Shown: positions 1 to 6,308 of the stretch, piece after piece | Layout of the letters: each line of letters opens with the position of its first letter | Numbering within the stretch: the stretch's first letter is position 1 | Source of the DNA: Alphaproteobacteria bacterium | GTDB taxonomy: Bacteria; Pseudomonadota; Alphaproteobacteria; Puniceispirillales; Puniceispirillaceae | Direction of reading: 5' to 3' | DNA: 6,579 nt | Assembly: GCA_016780695.1 (NCBI GenBank) | Contig: JADHLK010000074.1 | Span: 1 to 6,579 of the forward strand | Translations under genes and position numbers: made by a program | Notes under the pieces: generated by a model | Seen by the model: the letters and a program-made list of their open reading frames with translations, nothing else | Databases searched by the model: none | Told to the model about the DNA's origin: nothing

Positions 1-491
1 ATGATCTCATCCGGCAGGGAAAGCTCCAGCGTCTCATTGCCACTGAAAAAGGCTCGGGCTGCCCCCTCCACGCCGACAAGGCGGGCAAAACCGTCAATAG
101 TTGTTTCCTCTTCAAAGCTAGATTGCTCTTGCACCTCAAAGCTGTAGAGGCGGCCATCTGATTGCTCCCAGCTCTCAAAATGCGAGGCCAGCACAATATC
201 CTCACCCTCGCTATATTCAAAGCGCAGCAAATATTCTTCCAGCGAAGTCCAGCCTGAACATTCCTTTGTCAGCTGAAAGGCGGTGCGCCCCTCTATCCCG
301 GCGATCTTGGCATCCGGGTCAGCCCGTAACAGCCGCATCTCATAGCTAACCTGATGGCCGGCCAGCTGCGCCCTGGCTGGCTGGATACCAATAGCCAGAC
401 CGAAAGCCTGTCCCAGGACCGAGGCGGCAATGGCCGTCATATATAAAACCCGCTTCTGGCTGAAAAGAGAGATCATCTGAATAGGGAACAT
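1..491 (-). CDS. eipB: EipB family (DUF1849) periplasmic cell-envelope protein, 3' part missing
   Basis: Partial gene: 163 codons are visible and the reading frame runs off the left edge. The protein starts MFPIQMISLFSQKR, followed by a hydrophobic stretch (about residues 15-36) and a likely signal peptidase I site ARA|Q after residue 41, so it is probably exported to the periplasm. The mature part reads HQVSYEMRLLRA, then a GIEGRTAFQLTKECSGW segment with Cys78, then FEYSEGEDIVLASHFESWE, which matches what I know of DUF1849/EipB. In Brucella, EipB is a beta-rich periplasmic protein needed for envelope integrity, and a conserved disulfide links an early and a late cysteine; Cys78 would be the early one and its partner lies outside the window. 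The start at 491 is chosen because AGGAG lies 9 bases upstream and it puts the charged n-region at the signal peptide. The frame stays open to another ATG at 584, which lacks a ribosome site. Family call is by recall, not by search. Confidence 0.8.
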   Translation of the reverse strand, partial: MFPIQMISLFSQKRVLYMTAIAASVLGQAFGLAIGIQPARAQLAGHQVSYEMRLLRADPDAKIAGIEGRTAFQLTKECSGWTSLEEYLLRFEYSEGEDIVLASHFESWEQSDGRLYSFEVQEQSSFEEETTIDGFARLVGVEGAARAFFSGNETLELSLPDEI

Positions 492-500
492 CTGGCCCGG

Positions 501-505
501 CTCCT
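501..505 (-). promoter_or_regulatory. Ribosome binding site deciding the eipB-like start
   Basis: On the minus strand the bases read AGGAG, followed by 9 bases and then the ATG at 491. This favours 491 over the upstream in-frame ATG at 584, which would add 31 residues in front of the signal peptide and has no purine-rich stretch before it. Confidence 0.6.
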
Positions 506-572
506 GTTTTGTGATGTGGCACAGGCTCTTGGCCCCGGTGTCCCATGCCAGCTGGTGAAAAACCCCTCCATT

Positions 573-600
573 AGAATAAGCCATTTGGCGCTATCGGCAA
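573..600 (-). promoter_or_regulatory. Candidate promoter for the eipB-like gene
   Basis: On the minus strand TTGCCG (600-595) is followed after 16 bases by TATTCT (578-573). These are moderate matches to the sigma-70 -35 and -10 boxes. Transcription would begin near 566, downstream of the ATG at 584, which agrees with translation starting at 491. The -35 box lies next to that of the opposing rnd promoter candidate. It is a pattern match only. Confidence 0.3.
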
Positions 601-614
601 GCCGCCTCTATGTT
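585..614 (+). promoter_or_regulatory. Candidate promoter for rnd
   Basis: TTGGCG (585-590) and TATGTT (609-614) are spaced by 18 bases, about 33 bases upstream of the rnd start codon. Both boxes are imperfect. Some promoter is expected in this 155-bp divergent gap, because genes on both sides read away from it. I see nothing else in the gap, such as a hairpin or repeat. Confidence 0.3.
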
Positions 615-646
615 TTTCCTGCTGATTGGCCTAGAGTGCAGGGGTT

Positions 647-1819
647 ATGACCGAAAAATCCCATCTTATCACCCATACAGATCAACTTATTGCCTGGATA
701 GAAAGTATTAAGGGCTGTGATTTTATCGCTGTGGATACAGAGTTCATGCGCGAATCAACCTATTTTTCGCAGCTCTGTCTTATCCAGCTCTGCGCGGCTG
801 ATAAGGCCGTGGCCCTTGACCCGCTGGCAGAAACGCTGGAATTGGCCCCGCTCTGGCAGCTTCTTGATGATCAATCCCTGACCAAGGTTTTCCATGCCGG
901 TCGCCAGGATTTGGAAATCTTCTATAATTTGGGTGGCCGCCTGCCAACCCCGCTTTATGATACGCAGATAGGCGCGATGGTCTGTGGGCTGGGTGATCAA
1001 GTCGGCTATGAGAAGCTGGTGCAGGATTTTCTCGGGCTGGAGCTGGATAAATCCTCGCGCTTTACTGATTGGTCCCAGCGCCCGTTGAGCGAGCGCCAGC
1101 TGCGTTATGCGCTGGATGATGTGATTTATCTGCACCAGATTTATCCGATGATGGAGGAAAGGCTGGTCGAGCAGGGCCGACAGGACTGGCCAGCTGAGGA
1201 AATGCACCAGCTGACCAACCCGGACCTCTATCGGCAAGACCCGCAGACAGCCTGGCAGCGGCTGAAAATCCGCAGTAACAAGCCAGCCATGCTGAATCGG
1301 CTGCAGGAATTAGCCAGCTGGCGCGAGACCGAGGCAATTCGCCGTAATATGCCGCGCGGGCGAATCCTGCGTGATGAAACCTTGCTGGATTTGGCTGGCA
1401 GTGCCCCGCAATCAACCGCAGAGCTGAAGAAAATCCGCGGCTTTCCGGGCGGTGCCAATGGCGCGTTTGCCGCCCCGGTTATAGAAGTTTTGCAAAAAGC
1501 GGATAATCGGCCAAAACATCAATGGCCGAAGGCAGATGCCAGACCAAGGCGGGAGAAACCGCCTGCCGCGGTGATGGATTTGCTGCGCGTCCTGTTAAAA
1601 TATGTGACCGACAAGCATCAGGTGGCCCCGCGCCTTATCGCAACTGCTGAGGAGCTGGAATTGCTGGCCCTTTCGGATACCCCGGAGGTGCGCGCCCTGT
1701 CCGGCTGGCGACATGATCTGTTTGGCGTGCTGGCGCTCAAGGTGAAGCATGGCGAGCTGGCGCTGGCGGTCAGGCAGGGTCAGATAGAGCTTATTGAGCG
1801 CTCCCCGCCTACATCGTAA
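647..1819 (+). CDS. rnd: Ribonuclease D (3'-5' exoribonuclease)
   Basis: A 390-residue protein of usual RNase D length. It is a DEDD-family, metal-dependent 3'-5' exonuclease of the cytoplasm that trims tRNA precursors and other structured RNAs. The three exonuclease motifs are visible: motif I VDTEF (Asp30, Glu32), motif II FHAGRQDLE (Asp88) and motif III YALDD (Tyr154, Asp158), the DEDDy form. An HRDC domain follows at about residues 203-285 (WQRLKIRSNKP, then NMPRGRILRDETLLDLA), and the C-terminal part from about 305 fits the second HRDC-like domain. The ATG at 647 is the only reasonable start, since an in-frame TAG sits at 632-634. The ribosome site is weak: TAGAG lies 10 bases away, and AGGGG is only 2 bases away. 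The gene is transcribed alone. Its 3' end overlaps the convergent dehydrogenase gene by 11 bp. Nothing is truncated and all catalytic acids are present. Confidence 0.97.
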   Translation: MTEKSHLITHTDQLIAWIESIKGCDFIAVDTEFMRESTYFSQLCLIQLCAADKAVALDPLAETLELAPLWQLLDDQSLTKVFHAGRQDLEIFYNLGGRLPTPLYDTQIGAMVCGLGDQVGYEKLVQDFLGLELDKSSRFTDWSQRPLSERQLRYALDDVIYLHQIYPMMEERLVEQGRQDWPAEEMHQLTNPDLYRQDPQTAWQRLKIRSNKPAMLNRLQELASWRETEAIRRNMPRGRILRDETLLDLAGSAPQSTAELKKIRGFPGGANGAFAAPVIEVLQKADNRPKHQWPKADARPRREKPPAAVMDLLRVLLKYVTDKHQVAPRLIATAEELELLALSDTPEVRALSGWRHDLFGVLALKVKHGELALAVRQGQIELIERSPPTS

Positions 1820-2591
1820 GGTTCAGATTGCCCCCATCCACCAGAATATTCTGCCCGACCAGAAAACCGGAATGGGCCGAACAAATATAAGCGCAGGCAA
1901 AGCCGAATTCATCAATCTCACCCAGCCGCCCGGTTGGGTTGCCGGATTCCAGACTCTTGCGAATCTCGGCGTTACTCTTGCCTTCCTGCTTGGCCCGCAC
2001 ATCAATCAACATCTCAATCCGGTCGGTATTATACTGGCCGGGCAGAAGATTGTTAATGGTCACATTGTGAATGGCAACCTGCCGCGACAGGCCCGCAACA
2101 AAGCCGGTCAGCCCGGCCCGCGCGCCGTTTGACAGGCCCAGCTGCGGGATAGGTGATTTGACCGCCCCGGAGGTGATATTGACAATCCGGCCAAACTTAT
2201 TTTTGATCATCGGGTCGATCACCGCCTTGATCAGCTCAATCGCGGTCAGCATATTGGCATCAATCGCCTTGATCCAATCCTCGCGCTCCCAGTCGCGGAA
2301 ATCGCCAGCCGGAGGCCCGCCCGCATTATTGACCAGAATATCAACTGTCCCGGCAGCCTCCAGCACGGCGGCGCGCCCCTCAGGCGTTGTAATATCACAC
2401 GCAACCTCGGTAATTTCGACACCGGTCTTGCGGCGGAGAACATCAGCGGCCTCGGCCAGCCGATCAGCCCCTCTGGCACACATAACCAGATTTACCCCGG
2501 TGCGAGCCAACGCCTCTGCACAGCCAAAGCCCAACCCCTTTGATGAGGCACATACCAGCGCCTTGCGTCCTGTTAATCCAAAATCAAGCAT
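1809..2591 (-). CDS. Atypical short-chain dehydrogenase/reductase, FabG-like
   Basis: A 260-residue Rossmann-fold protein of normal SDR length. Residues 1-40 give the nucleotide-binding fold, with the glycine motif in the variant form ASSKGLGFG (15-23) instead of TGxxxGIG. CDIT (65-68), NNAG (88-91) and Asn113 (DANML) follow the SDR plan, and Ser141 (NITSG) sits at the catalytic serine position. The usual YxxxK is absent: the aligned place reads SNGAR, with Ser154 and Arg158. From memory this is typical of a FabG-like subgroup with an imperfect catalytic tetrad, whose members read SNALR there, so it looks like a family trait and not a local mutation. The C-terminal LPGQYNTDR and GFLVGQNILVDGG segments are normal for SDRs. 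Substrate unknown; annotation as 3-oxoacyl-ACP reductase would be unsafe. It is the last gene of a minus-strand operon, 20 bp after hdaA. The only ribosome-site candidate is a weak AGAGAG run. Confidence 0.9.
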   Translation of the reverse strand: MLDFGLTGRKALVCASSKGLGFGCAEALARTGVNLVMCARGADRLAEAADVLRRKTGVEITEVACDITTPEGRAAVLEAAGTVDILVNNAGGPPAGDFRDWEREDWIKAIDANMLTAIELIKAVIDPMIKNKFGRIVNITSGAVKSPIPQLGLSNGARAGLTGFVAGLSRQVAIHNVTINNLLPGQYNTDRIEMLIDVRAKQEGKSNAEIRKSLESGNPTGRLGEIDEFGFACAYICSAHSGFLVGQNILVDGGNLNLTM

Positions 2592-2611
2592 GGCTTCTGC
2601 TCTCTCTCTTG

Positions 2612-3292
2612 CTAAAGGTTAAAGTCAAATTTTTCCTGTTGCTCAAACAACCCGCGCACCAGAGCAATGGTCACCGGCTTGCCCCTGGCCAGAGACCGGG
2701 CGTCAATCTCAGCCGCAAGCAGAGCAGCCGCCTGATGGCTGCGCGGCATCCTGCTGATGATATAGTCCAGCACAGATCCCGGAACAAGGCATTGGCGGGC
2801 AACAAAATGCTTGTCCAGCAATGCTTTGAGAAAGGCATCATCCGGCGCGGCTATTTCCTCTGCTGCAAAGCTGCGCAACCGTGACACCAGATCAGGCAGC
2901 TTCCATCCCATCCCGGCAACTGGCCTTTCAGACAGCAGCAGAAGCCCGCCCCCGGCAGCCGCGCTATCATTGATGAGATGCAGCACTTCTTCTTCATCCC
3001 AGGCTGGGCTATCTGCCAGATTATCCAGAATCAGGGGCACAGCAGACGGCGGCGGACGGCTGGCAGCGGGCAGGCTATCCAGCCAGACAGCCCCTGTCTG
3101 GCGGGCAAAAATTTGCCCCAGCAAGGTCTTGCCACTGGCAGGCTGGCCCCAGATATTCAAGCCGCGCCATGGGCCCGGCCAATCCGGCCAACGGGCCAGC
3201 CAAGCGCGGGCCTGTTTATTTGAAGGAGCCTGTATCCAGCCCAAATCTTTCGGGCCGGGCTGGGCAGGCATGGTCAGGGGAAGCTGTGCCAT
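2612..3292 (-). CDS. hdaA: HdaA, DnaA regulatory inactivator (AAA+ family)
   Basis: A 226-residue DnaA-related ATPase. With the sliding clamp, Hda proteins stimulate ATP hydrolysis by DnaA after initiation and so prevent re-firing of the origin. The N-terminus MAQLPLTMP carries a clamp-binding-like motif (QLPLTM, residues 3-8). APSN (22-25) and WPDWPGP (35-41) are typical of alphaproteobacterial HdaA. Walker A is GQPASGKT (49-56). Walker B is LILDN (87-91), with Asp-Asn as I recall from E. coli Hda. Sensor 1 is LLLLSERP (117-124). LPDLVSRL (132-139) is box VII, so Arg138 is the probable arginine finger. RSHQAA (184-189) fits the sensor 2 region. The start at 3292 is preferred over an ATG at 3328 because TAAGG lies 8 bases upstream, the longer form would overlap the DUF2066 gene by 26 bases, and the clamp motif would then not be terminal. 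It lies 10 bp after the DUF2066 gene. Domains III and IV of DnaA beyond the AAA+ core are absent, as expected for Hda. Confidence 0.93.
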   Translation of the reverse strand: MAQLPLTMPAQPGPKDLGWIQAPSNKQARAWLARWPDWPGPWRGLNIWGQPASGKTLLGQIFARQTGAVWLDSLPAASRPPPSAVPLILDNLADSPAWDEEEVLHLINDSAAAGGGLLLLSERPVAGMGWKLPDLVSRLRSFAAEEIAAPDDAFLKALLDKHFVARQCLVPGSVLDYIISRMPRSHQAAALLAAEIDARSLARGKPVTIALVRGLFEQQEKFDFNL

Positions 3293-3300
3293 TTTGCCCG

Positions 3301-3305
3301 CCTTA
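3301..3305 (-). promoter_or_regulatory. Ribosome binding site of hdaA, overlapping the DUF2066 stop codon
   Basis: On the minus strand TAAGG includes the TAA stop of the DUF2066 gene and lies 8 bases before the ATG at 3292. It fixes the hdaA start and suggests that ribosomes ending DUF2066 translation feed hdaA. Confidence 0.6.
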
Positions 3306-4388
3306 CAGTCTGACCAGCCGGTAGCCATTGCGGCGGCCGCGCAATTCCCAACCCTGCTGTTGCAGGGCAGCGCGCAGGGCAGAGAGCGAGCCTGCCAGCT
3401 TCAATTCCACCGTTCCTTGGGTCGCTGATAATTTCAGCGGCACCACTCGCAGGATTTCCGGCAGACCAGCCAAATCTGCCTGCAATCGATGCCATTGTGC
3501 CAGCCCGCGCAAATCCGCACTGACCACCAAACGCGCCGCCGCCCCCTGCAAAACCAAATTATTGCGCCGCCAGCGCTGTTCCAGATCATCTGTTATCCGC
3601 TGCTGAAACCGGCTGAACAGGGCGCTCATGTTCTGCTGGCCAGTTAGCACCACCTCCTCAGCAGCGAGCGGGGCCACCAGCTGGCCCTTCTCATCAAACA
3701 GCCGTGCCCGTATCAACAGGCGCGGCCGGGTCTGGCTGTAGTCAATTTCCGCCAGAGCCCAGACAAGTTGCCGCGCCCCGGCCAGCCTTGCGGCGGCTGC
3801 CAGCACCTGGCGATCTTCTGCATATACCAGCTTTTCCGATAATTGCCGCTCGGTCAGCAATCCTTCAGGCAGGCTGACAAAGGTCAAGAGCCCGTCATGG
3901 CGGCTGGTTTGCTCTGCCCAGCCTGCTATCCAGCTATTCGCCCGATCCCACAAACGCACCCCGGAGGGCTGGGCAAAAACTGGCAGCACTACCACCGGGG
4001 CGCTGGGCAATTCTGCAAATTCCAGCCCACCCGCCTGAAATAATGTGCGCATTCGCTGCGCATCAAAGCAAATATCCAGCTCTGCCATATAGCGCTTCGG
4101 CAGCGCATTTTCTGAGCGGATATGCACAAAATCAAGATAATCCTCTGCCTGTTCTTCAGCCAGCACCCGGTTGGCCGATTCCTGATTCAGCGCGATTCTC
4201 TGCACCACTCTGGCAAAAGCCTGATCCACCGCAGCTCGGGTCGCGATCTCACGGGCAGTGCGACCGGACTCTGCAAATTCATCAATCTGCACCTGCTCAG
4301 CCCCATAGACCGGCAGCACACATTTTGCCTGCGCCGACACCGAGAGCAGGGCTAAACAGATGGCAAGGAATGTGATATGAAAACGCAT
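3303..4388 (-). CDS. DUF2066 domain-containing exported protein, function unknown
   Basis: A 361-residue protein with a clear Sec signal peptide: basic start MRFH, hydrophobic core at about residues 5-18 and the site AQA|K after residue 21. It is therefore probably periplasmic. There is no lipobox and no later membrane helix. The early segment AREIATRAAVDQAFARVVQRI (about 45-65) and the C-terminal repeat-like part WHRLQADLAGLPEIL through GSLSALRAALQQQGWEL (299-349) match the DUF2066 pattern as I remember it. The family has no established function. It is the first gene of the operon DUF2066-hdaA-SDR and is read divergently from purM. From memory DUF2066 genes lie between hda and purM in Pseudomonas as well, so the pairing is old, though the functional link is unknown. 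The ATG at 4388 has GAGAGG about 10 bases upstream and gives a well-formed signal peptide. Confidence 0.87.
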   Translation of the reverse strand: MRFHITFLAICLALLSVSAQAKCVLPVYGAEQVQIDEFAESGRTAREIATRAAVDQAFARVVQRIALNQESANRVLAEEQAEDYLDFVHIRSENALPKRYMAELDICFDAQRMRTLFQAGGLEFAELPSAPVVVLPVFAQPSGVRLWDRANSWIAGWAEQTSRHDGLLTFVSLPEGLLTERQLSEKLVYAEDRQVLAAAARLAGARQLVWALAEIDYSQTRPRLLIRARLFDEKGQLVAPLAAEEVVLTGQQNMSALFSRFQQRITDDLEQRWRRNNLVLQGAAARLVVSADLRGLAQWHRLQADLAGLPEILRVVPLKLSATQGTVELKLAGSLSALRAALQQQGWELRGRRNGYRLVRL

Positions 4389-4453
4389 TATCCGGCGGCC
4401 TCTCCCGCCCGGCTGCAGACAGCCGACAAGAACTGAACAAAAGCTGCAAAGAC

Positions 4454-4462
4454 TTATTCACA
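4454..4462 (+). promoter_or_regulatory. Candidate DnaA box in the divergent DUF2066-hdaA / purM promoter region
   Basis: TTATTCACA matches the DnaA-box consensus TTATNCACA at all nine positions. It lies 32 bp before the purM ATG and 66 bp before the DUF2066 ATG, inside the only intergenic region that can drive the hdaA operon. It falls at the predicted start of the minus-strand promoter candidate, a place where a bound protein could affect transcription. I found no second perfect box in the window; ATATGCACA at 4120-4128 has one mismatch and is coding. Binding is inferred, not shown. Confidence 0.55.
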
Positions 4463-4464
4463 GC

Positions 4465-4492
4465 ATCATAGCATCAATCCGGGATCAGACAA
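4465..4492 (-). promoter_or_regulatory. Candidate promoter for the DUF2066-hdaA-SDR operon
   Basis: On the minus strand TTGTCT (4492-4487) is followed after 16 bases by TATGAT (4470-4465), the latter one base from TATAAT. The expected transcription start is near 4458, inside the candidate DnaA box, leaving a leader of about 70 bases. For purM on the other strand I could not pick a convincing promoter in the same 105-bp gap. Confidence 0.35.
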
Positions 4493-4493
4493 T

Positions 4494-5588
4494 ATGCAGG
4501 ATAAACCCAAACAGCAAGACAGCCAGGCTGATAAACAGCAGGGCGGGCTGACCTATCAGGGGGCCGGGGTGAATATTGATGCAGGTGAGGCGCTGGTTGA
4601 ACGTATCAAACCAGCGGCGGCCCGCACAGCCCGGCCTGGTTCCAGCCCGGATCTGGGCGGTTTTGGCGGGCTGTTTGATCTGCAAGCCGCAGGGCTGAAA
4701 GACCCGGTGCTGGTTGCCGCAACTGACGGGGTGGGCACCAAGCTGGAAATAGCCAGAGCTGCCGGCCTGTATCGCGGGCTGGGGATCGATCTGGTGGCCA
4801 TGTGTGCGAATGATATTTTGGCTCAGGGCGCGATGCCGTTATTTTTTCTTGATTATTACGCAACTGGCCAGCTGGATATTGATCAGGCTGCTGAAATTGT
4901 CGCCGGTATCGCAGATGGCTGTGAGGCGGCGGGATGTGCGCTGATTGGCGGTGAAACAGCTGAGATGCCAGGTGTCTATCCAAAGGGCGGCTTTGATCTG
5001 GCCGGGTTTTGTGTTGGCGCGGCAGAACGGGGCCAGCTTTTGAGCCGCAACCTGCCGCAAGCCGGAGACCGGATACTTGCCCTGCCGTCCTTCGGTATTC
5101 ATGCTAACGGGTTTTCGTTGGTGCGCCGAATTGTTGAGCGCAGCGCTCTAGATTGGCACGATCCGGCCCCGTTTGACCAGAGCCGCCAGCTGGCAGAGAG
5201 CCTGCTGACCCCGACCCGCATCTATAGCCGTGCGCTCGCAGCTGCTCTGGCTACTGGCGGGCTGCATGGGATGGCCCATATTACCGGTGGCGGGCTGATT
5301 GAAAACCCGCCGCGTGTGCATGGACAGGCGCTGGCCATGCGCCTTGATATGGCCGCCCGGCCGCTGCCGGAGCTGTTTTGCTGGCTGGAAAAGACCGGCG
5401 GGCTAGACAGGCAGGAACTGGCCCGCACATTTAATTGCGGTATCGGGGCCTTGCTGGTAGTCGGTGCTGATCAGGCCGAGGAGATGCTCGCCCGGCTGGC
5501 TGAGGCAGGCGAAGATGCGTTTGAGATTGGCCAGATGGAGCCACGCAGCGGGGCAGCGGTGATTTTGGATAACTGGTTTCAGGACTGA
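4494..5588 (+). CDS. purM: Phosphoribosylformylglycinamidine cyclo-ligase (AIR synthetase)
   Basis: A 364-residue PurM. It closes FGAM to 5-aminoimidazole ribonucleotide with ATP, the fifth step of de novo purine synthesis, in the cytoplasm. Clear family motifs in order: LTYQGAGVNIDAG (19-31), ATDGVGTK (76-83), MCANDILAQGAMPLFFLDYYATG (103-125), GGETAEMPG (152-160), the GIHANGFSLVRR segment (201-212), AHITGGGLIENPPRV (261-275) and TFNCGIGALLVV (312-323). All are intact, so the enzyme should be active. The first 17 residues are polar and rich in Gln, Lys and Asp, a short extension before the conserved start of the fold. No other ATG lies between it and Met103, and GGGA about 9 bases upstream is a weak ribosome site, so I keep ATG 4494. 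The gene is divergent from DUF2066-hdaA and is followed after 3 bp by purN, the usual purMN pair. Confidence 0.98.
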   Translation: MQDKPKQQDSQADKQQGGLTYQGAGVNIDAGEALVERIKPAAARTARPGSSPDLGGFGGLFDLQAAGLKDPVLVAATDGVGTKLEIARAAGLYRGLGIDLVAMCANDILAQGAMPLFFLDYYATGQLDIDQAAEIVAGIADGCEAAGCALIGGETAEMPGVYPKGGFDLAGFCVGAAERGQLLSRNLPQAGDRILALPSFGIHANGFSLVRRIVERSALDWHDPAPFDQSRQLAESLLTPTRIYSRALAAALATGGLHGMAHITGGGLIENPPRVHGQALAMRLDMAARPLPELFCWLEKTGGLDRQELARTFNCGIGALLVVGADQAEEMLARLAEAGEDAFEIGQMEPRSGAAVILDNWFQD

Positions 5589-5591
5589 GCT

Positions 5592-6281
5592 ATGGCCAGG
5601 CCGTTGAAAATCGCGTTCCTGATATCCGGGCGCGGCAGCAATATGGACAAGCTGCTGGATTTATGTGCCGCCCGGCCAGATCAGCTGGAAGCTGTTTTAG
5701 TAGCGGCAGACCGGCCGGCCGCGGGGCTAGCGCGGGCAGCAGCGCGCAACATAGCGACCAGAATTCTGACTCCGGCTGATTTTGGTGGCCGCCGCCCGGG
5801 CCAGGAACAGGCCCTGCTGGAGGCTATCAAAGCGGCGCGGGCTGACTGGGTTTTTCTGGCTGGCTACATGGCCATTCTGTCAGCAGAGTTGCTGGACCAG
5901 CTGGCTGGCCGGGTGATCAATATCCACCCGTCTCTCTTGCCGCATTTCAAAGGTCTGGATACACATCAGCGCGCGCTCGCCGCCGGTCATCGCCAACATG
6001 GGCTGTCCGTGCATATGGTAACAGCGGGTATGGATGAAGGGCCGATTATTTTGCAAGCGGCGGTTCCGGTTGATGATGCGGATACGCCGGACCGCCTCGC
6101 CTCCCGTGTGCTGGCAGCCGAGCATCTGTGCTATCCGGCGGTTCTGGCAGCGCTGGCTGACAGGCATCTCAGCCTTGATCAAGGGGTGGTCTGGCATCCC
6201 GCAGCCCAGCTGCCAGACCCGGCTGCGGCCGGCTTGCTATGGCTCTCAAAGGGGCCGCGTGCGGCAGAAGATCACGGTTGA
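5592..6281 (+). CDS. purN: Phosphoribosylglycinamide formyltransferase (GAR transformylase)
   Basis: A 229-residue folate-dependent PurN. It transfers formyl from 10-formyltetrahydrofolate to GAR, giving FGAR, the third step of purine synthesis. The phosphate-binding segment ISGRGSNMDKLL (11-22) is followed by the folate-side LAGYMAILS (89-97), the catalytic NIHPSLLPHFKGLDTHQRAL (Asn110, His112) and the VHMVTAGMDEGPIILQ segment (140-155), where Asp148 corresponds to the catalytic aspartate. The end (about residues 205-229) is a slightly long, Ala-rich tail with no recognised motif. AGGA at 5581-5584, inside the last purM codons, lies 7 bases before the ATG; with the 3-bp gap this points to translational coupling with purM. 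PurN acts two steps before PurM, the missing step being PurL, which is not in the window. Confidence 0.97.
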   Translation: MARPLKIAFLISGRGSNMDKLLDLCAARPDQLEAVLVAADRPAAGLARAAARNIATRILTPADFGGRRPGQEQALLEAIKAARADWVFLAGYMAILSAELLDQLAGRVINIHPSLLPHFKGLDTHQRALAAGHRQHGLSVHMVTAGMDEGPIILQAAVPVDDADTPDRLASRVLAAEHLCYPAVLAALADRHLSLDQGVVWHPAAQLPDPAAAGLLWLSKGPRAAEDHG

Positions 6282-6308
6282 TTTCAAACCAGCTAACAGG
6301 CATATATT
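6278..6308 (+). promoter_or_regulatory. Weak candidate promoter before the oxidase subunit IV gene
   Basis: TTGATT (6278-6283, overlapping the purN stop) and TATATT (6303-6308) are separated by 19 bases, longer than the preferred 17. They lie in an AT-richer patch in the 98-bp gap after purN. The gap otherwise holds only a short CCGG-N5-CCGG inverted repeat at about 6345-6357, too weak for a terminator. The small gene could have its own promoter or be read through from purMN. Confidence 0.25.

Noticed and set aside
346..546. 66-residue open frame on the minus strand over the eipB-like start
   Set aside because: It overlaps the signal-peptide coding region in another frame, has a low-complexity Gly/Pro/His composition and no family resemblance; the neighbouring frame gives a clear secreted protein.
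1062..1415. 117-residue minus-strand frame inside rnd
   Set aside because: Lies wholly within the intact RNase D gene, rich in Ala, Ser and Pro, with no motif.
2071..2622. 183-residue plus-strand frame opposite the dehydrogenase gene
   Set aside because: It is a Ser/Arg/Ala/Pro-rich antisense shadow of a well-supported SDR gene in GC-rich DNA, with no recognisable motif.
2619..2633. CtrA-like TTAA-N7-TTTT between hdaA and the dehydrogenase gene
   Set aside because: Two mismatches in the second half-site, at the end of the hdaA coding region and not in a promoter position.
3293..3328. Longer hdaA start at 3328
   Set aside because: It would overlap the DUF2066 gene by 26 bases, lacks a better ribosome site, and would bury the QLPL clamp-binding motif that is normally at the extreme N-terminus.
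2811..3428. 205-residue plus-strand frame opposite hdaA
   Set aside because: Antisense shadow of hdaA and the end of the DUF2066 gene; Ser/Ala/Arg-rich composition and no domain.
4120..4128. Second DnaA-box-like sequence ATATGCACA
   Set aside because: One mismatch to TTATNCACA and located inside the DUF2066 coding region; not strong enough to call.
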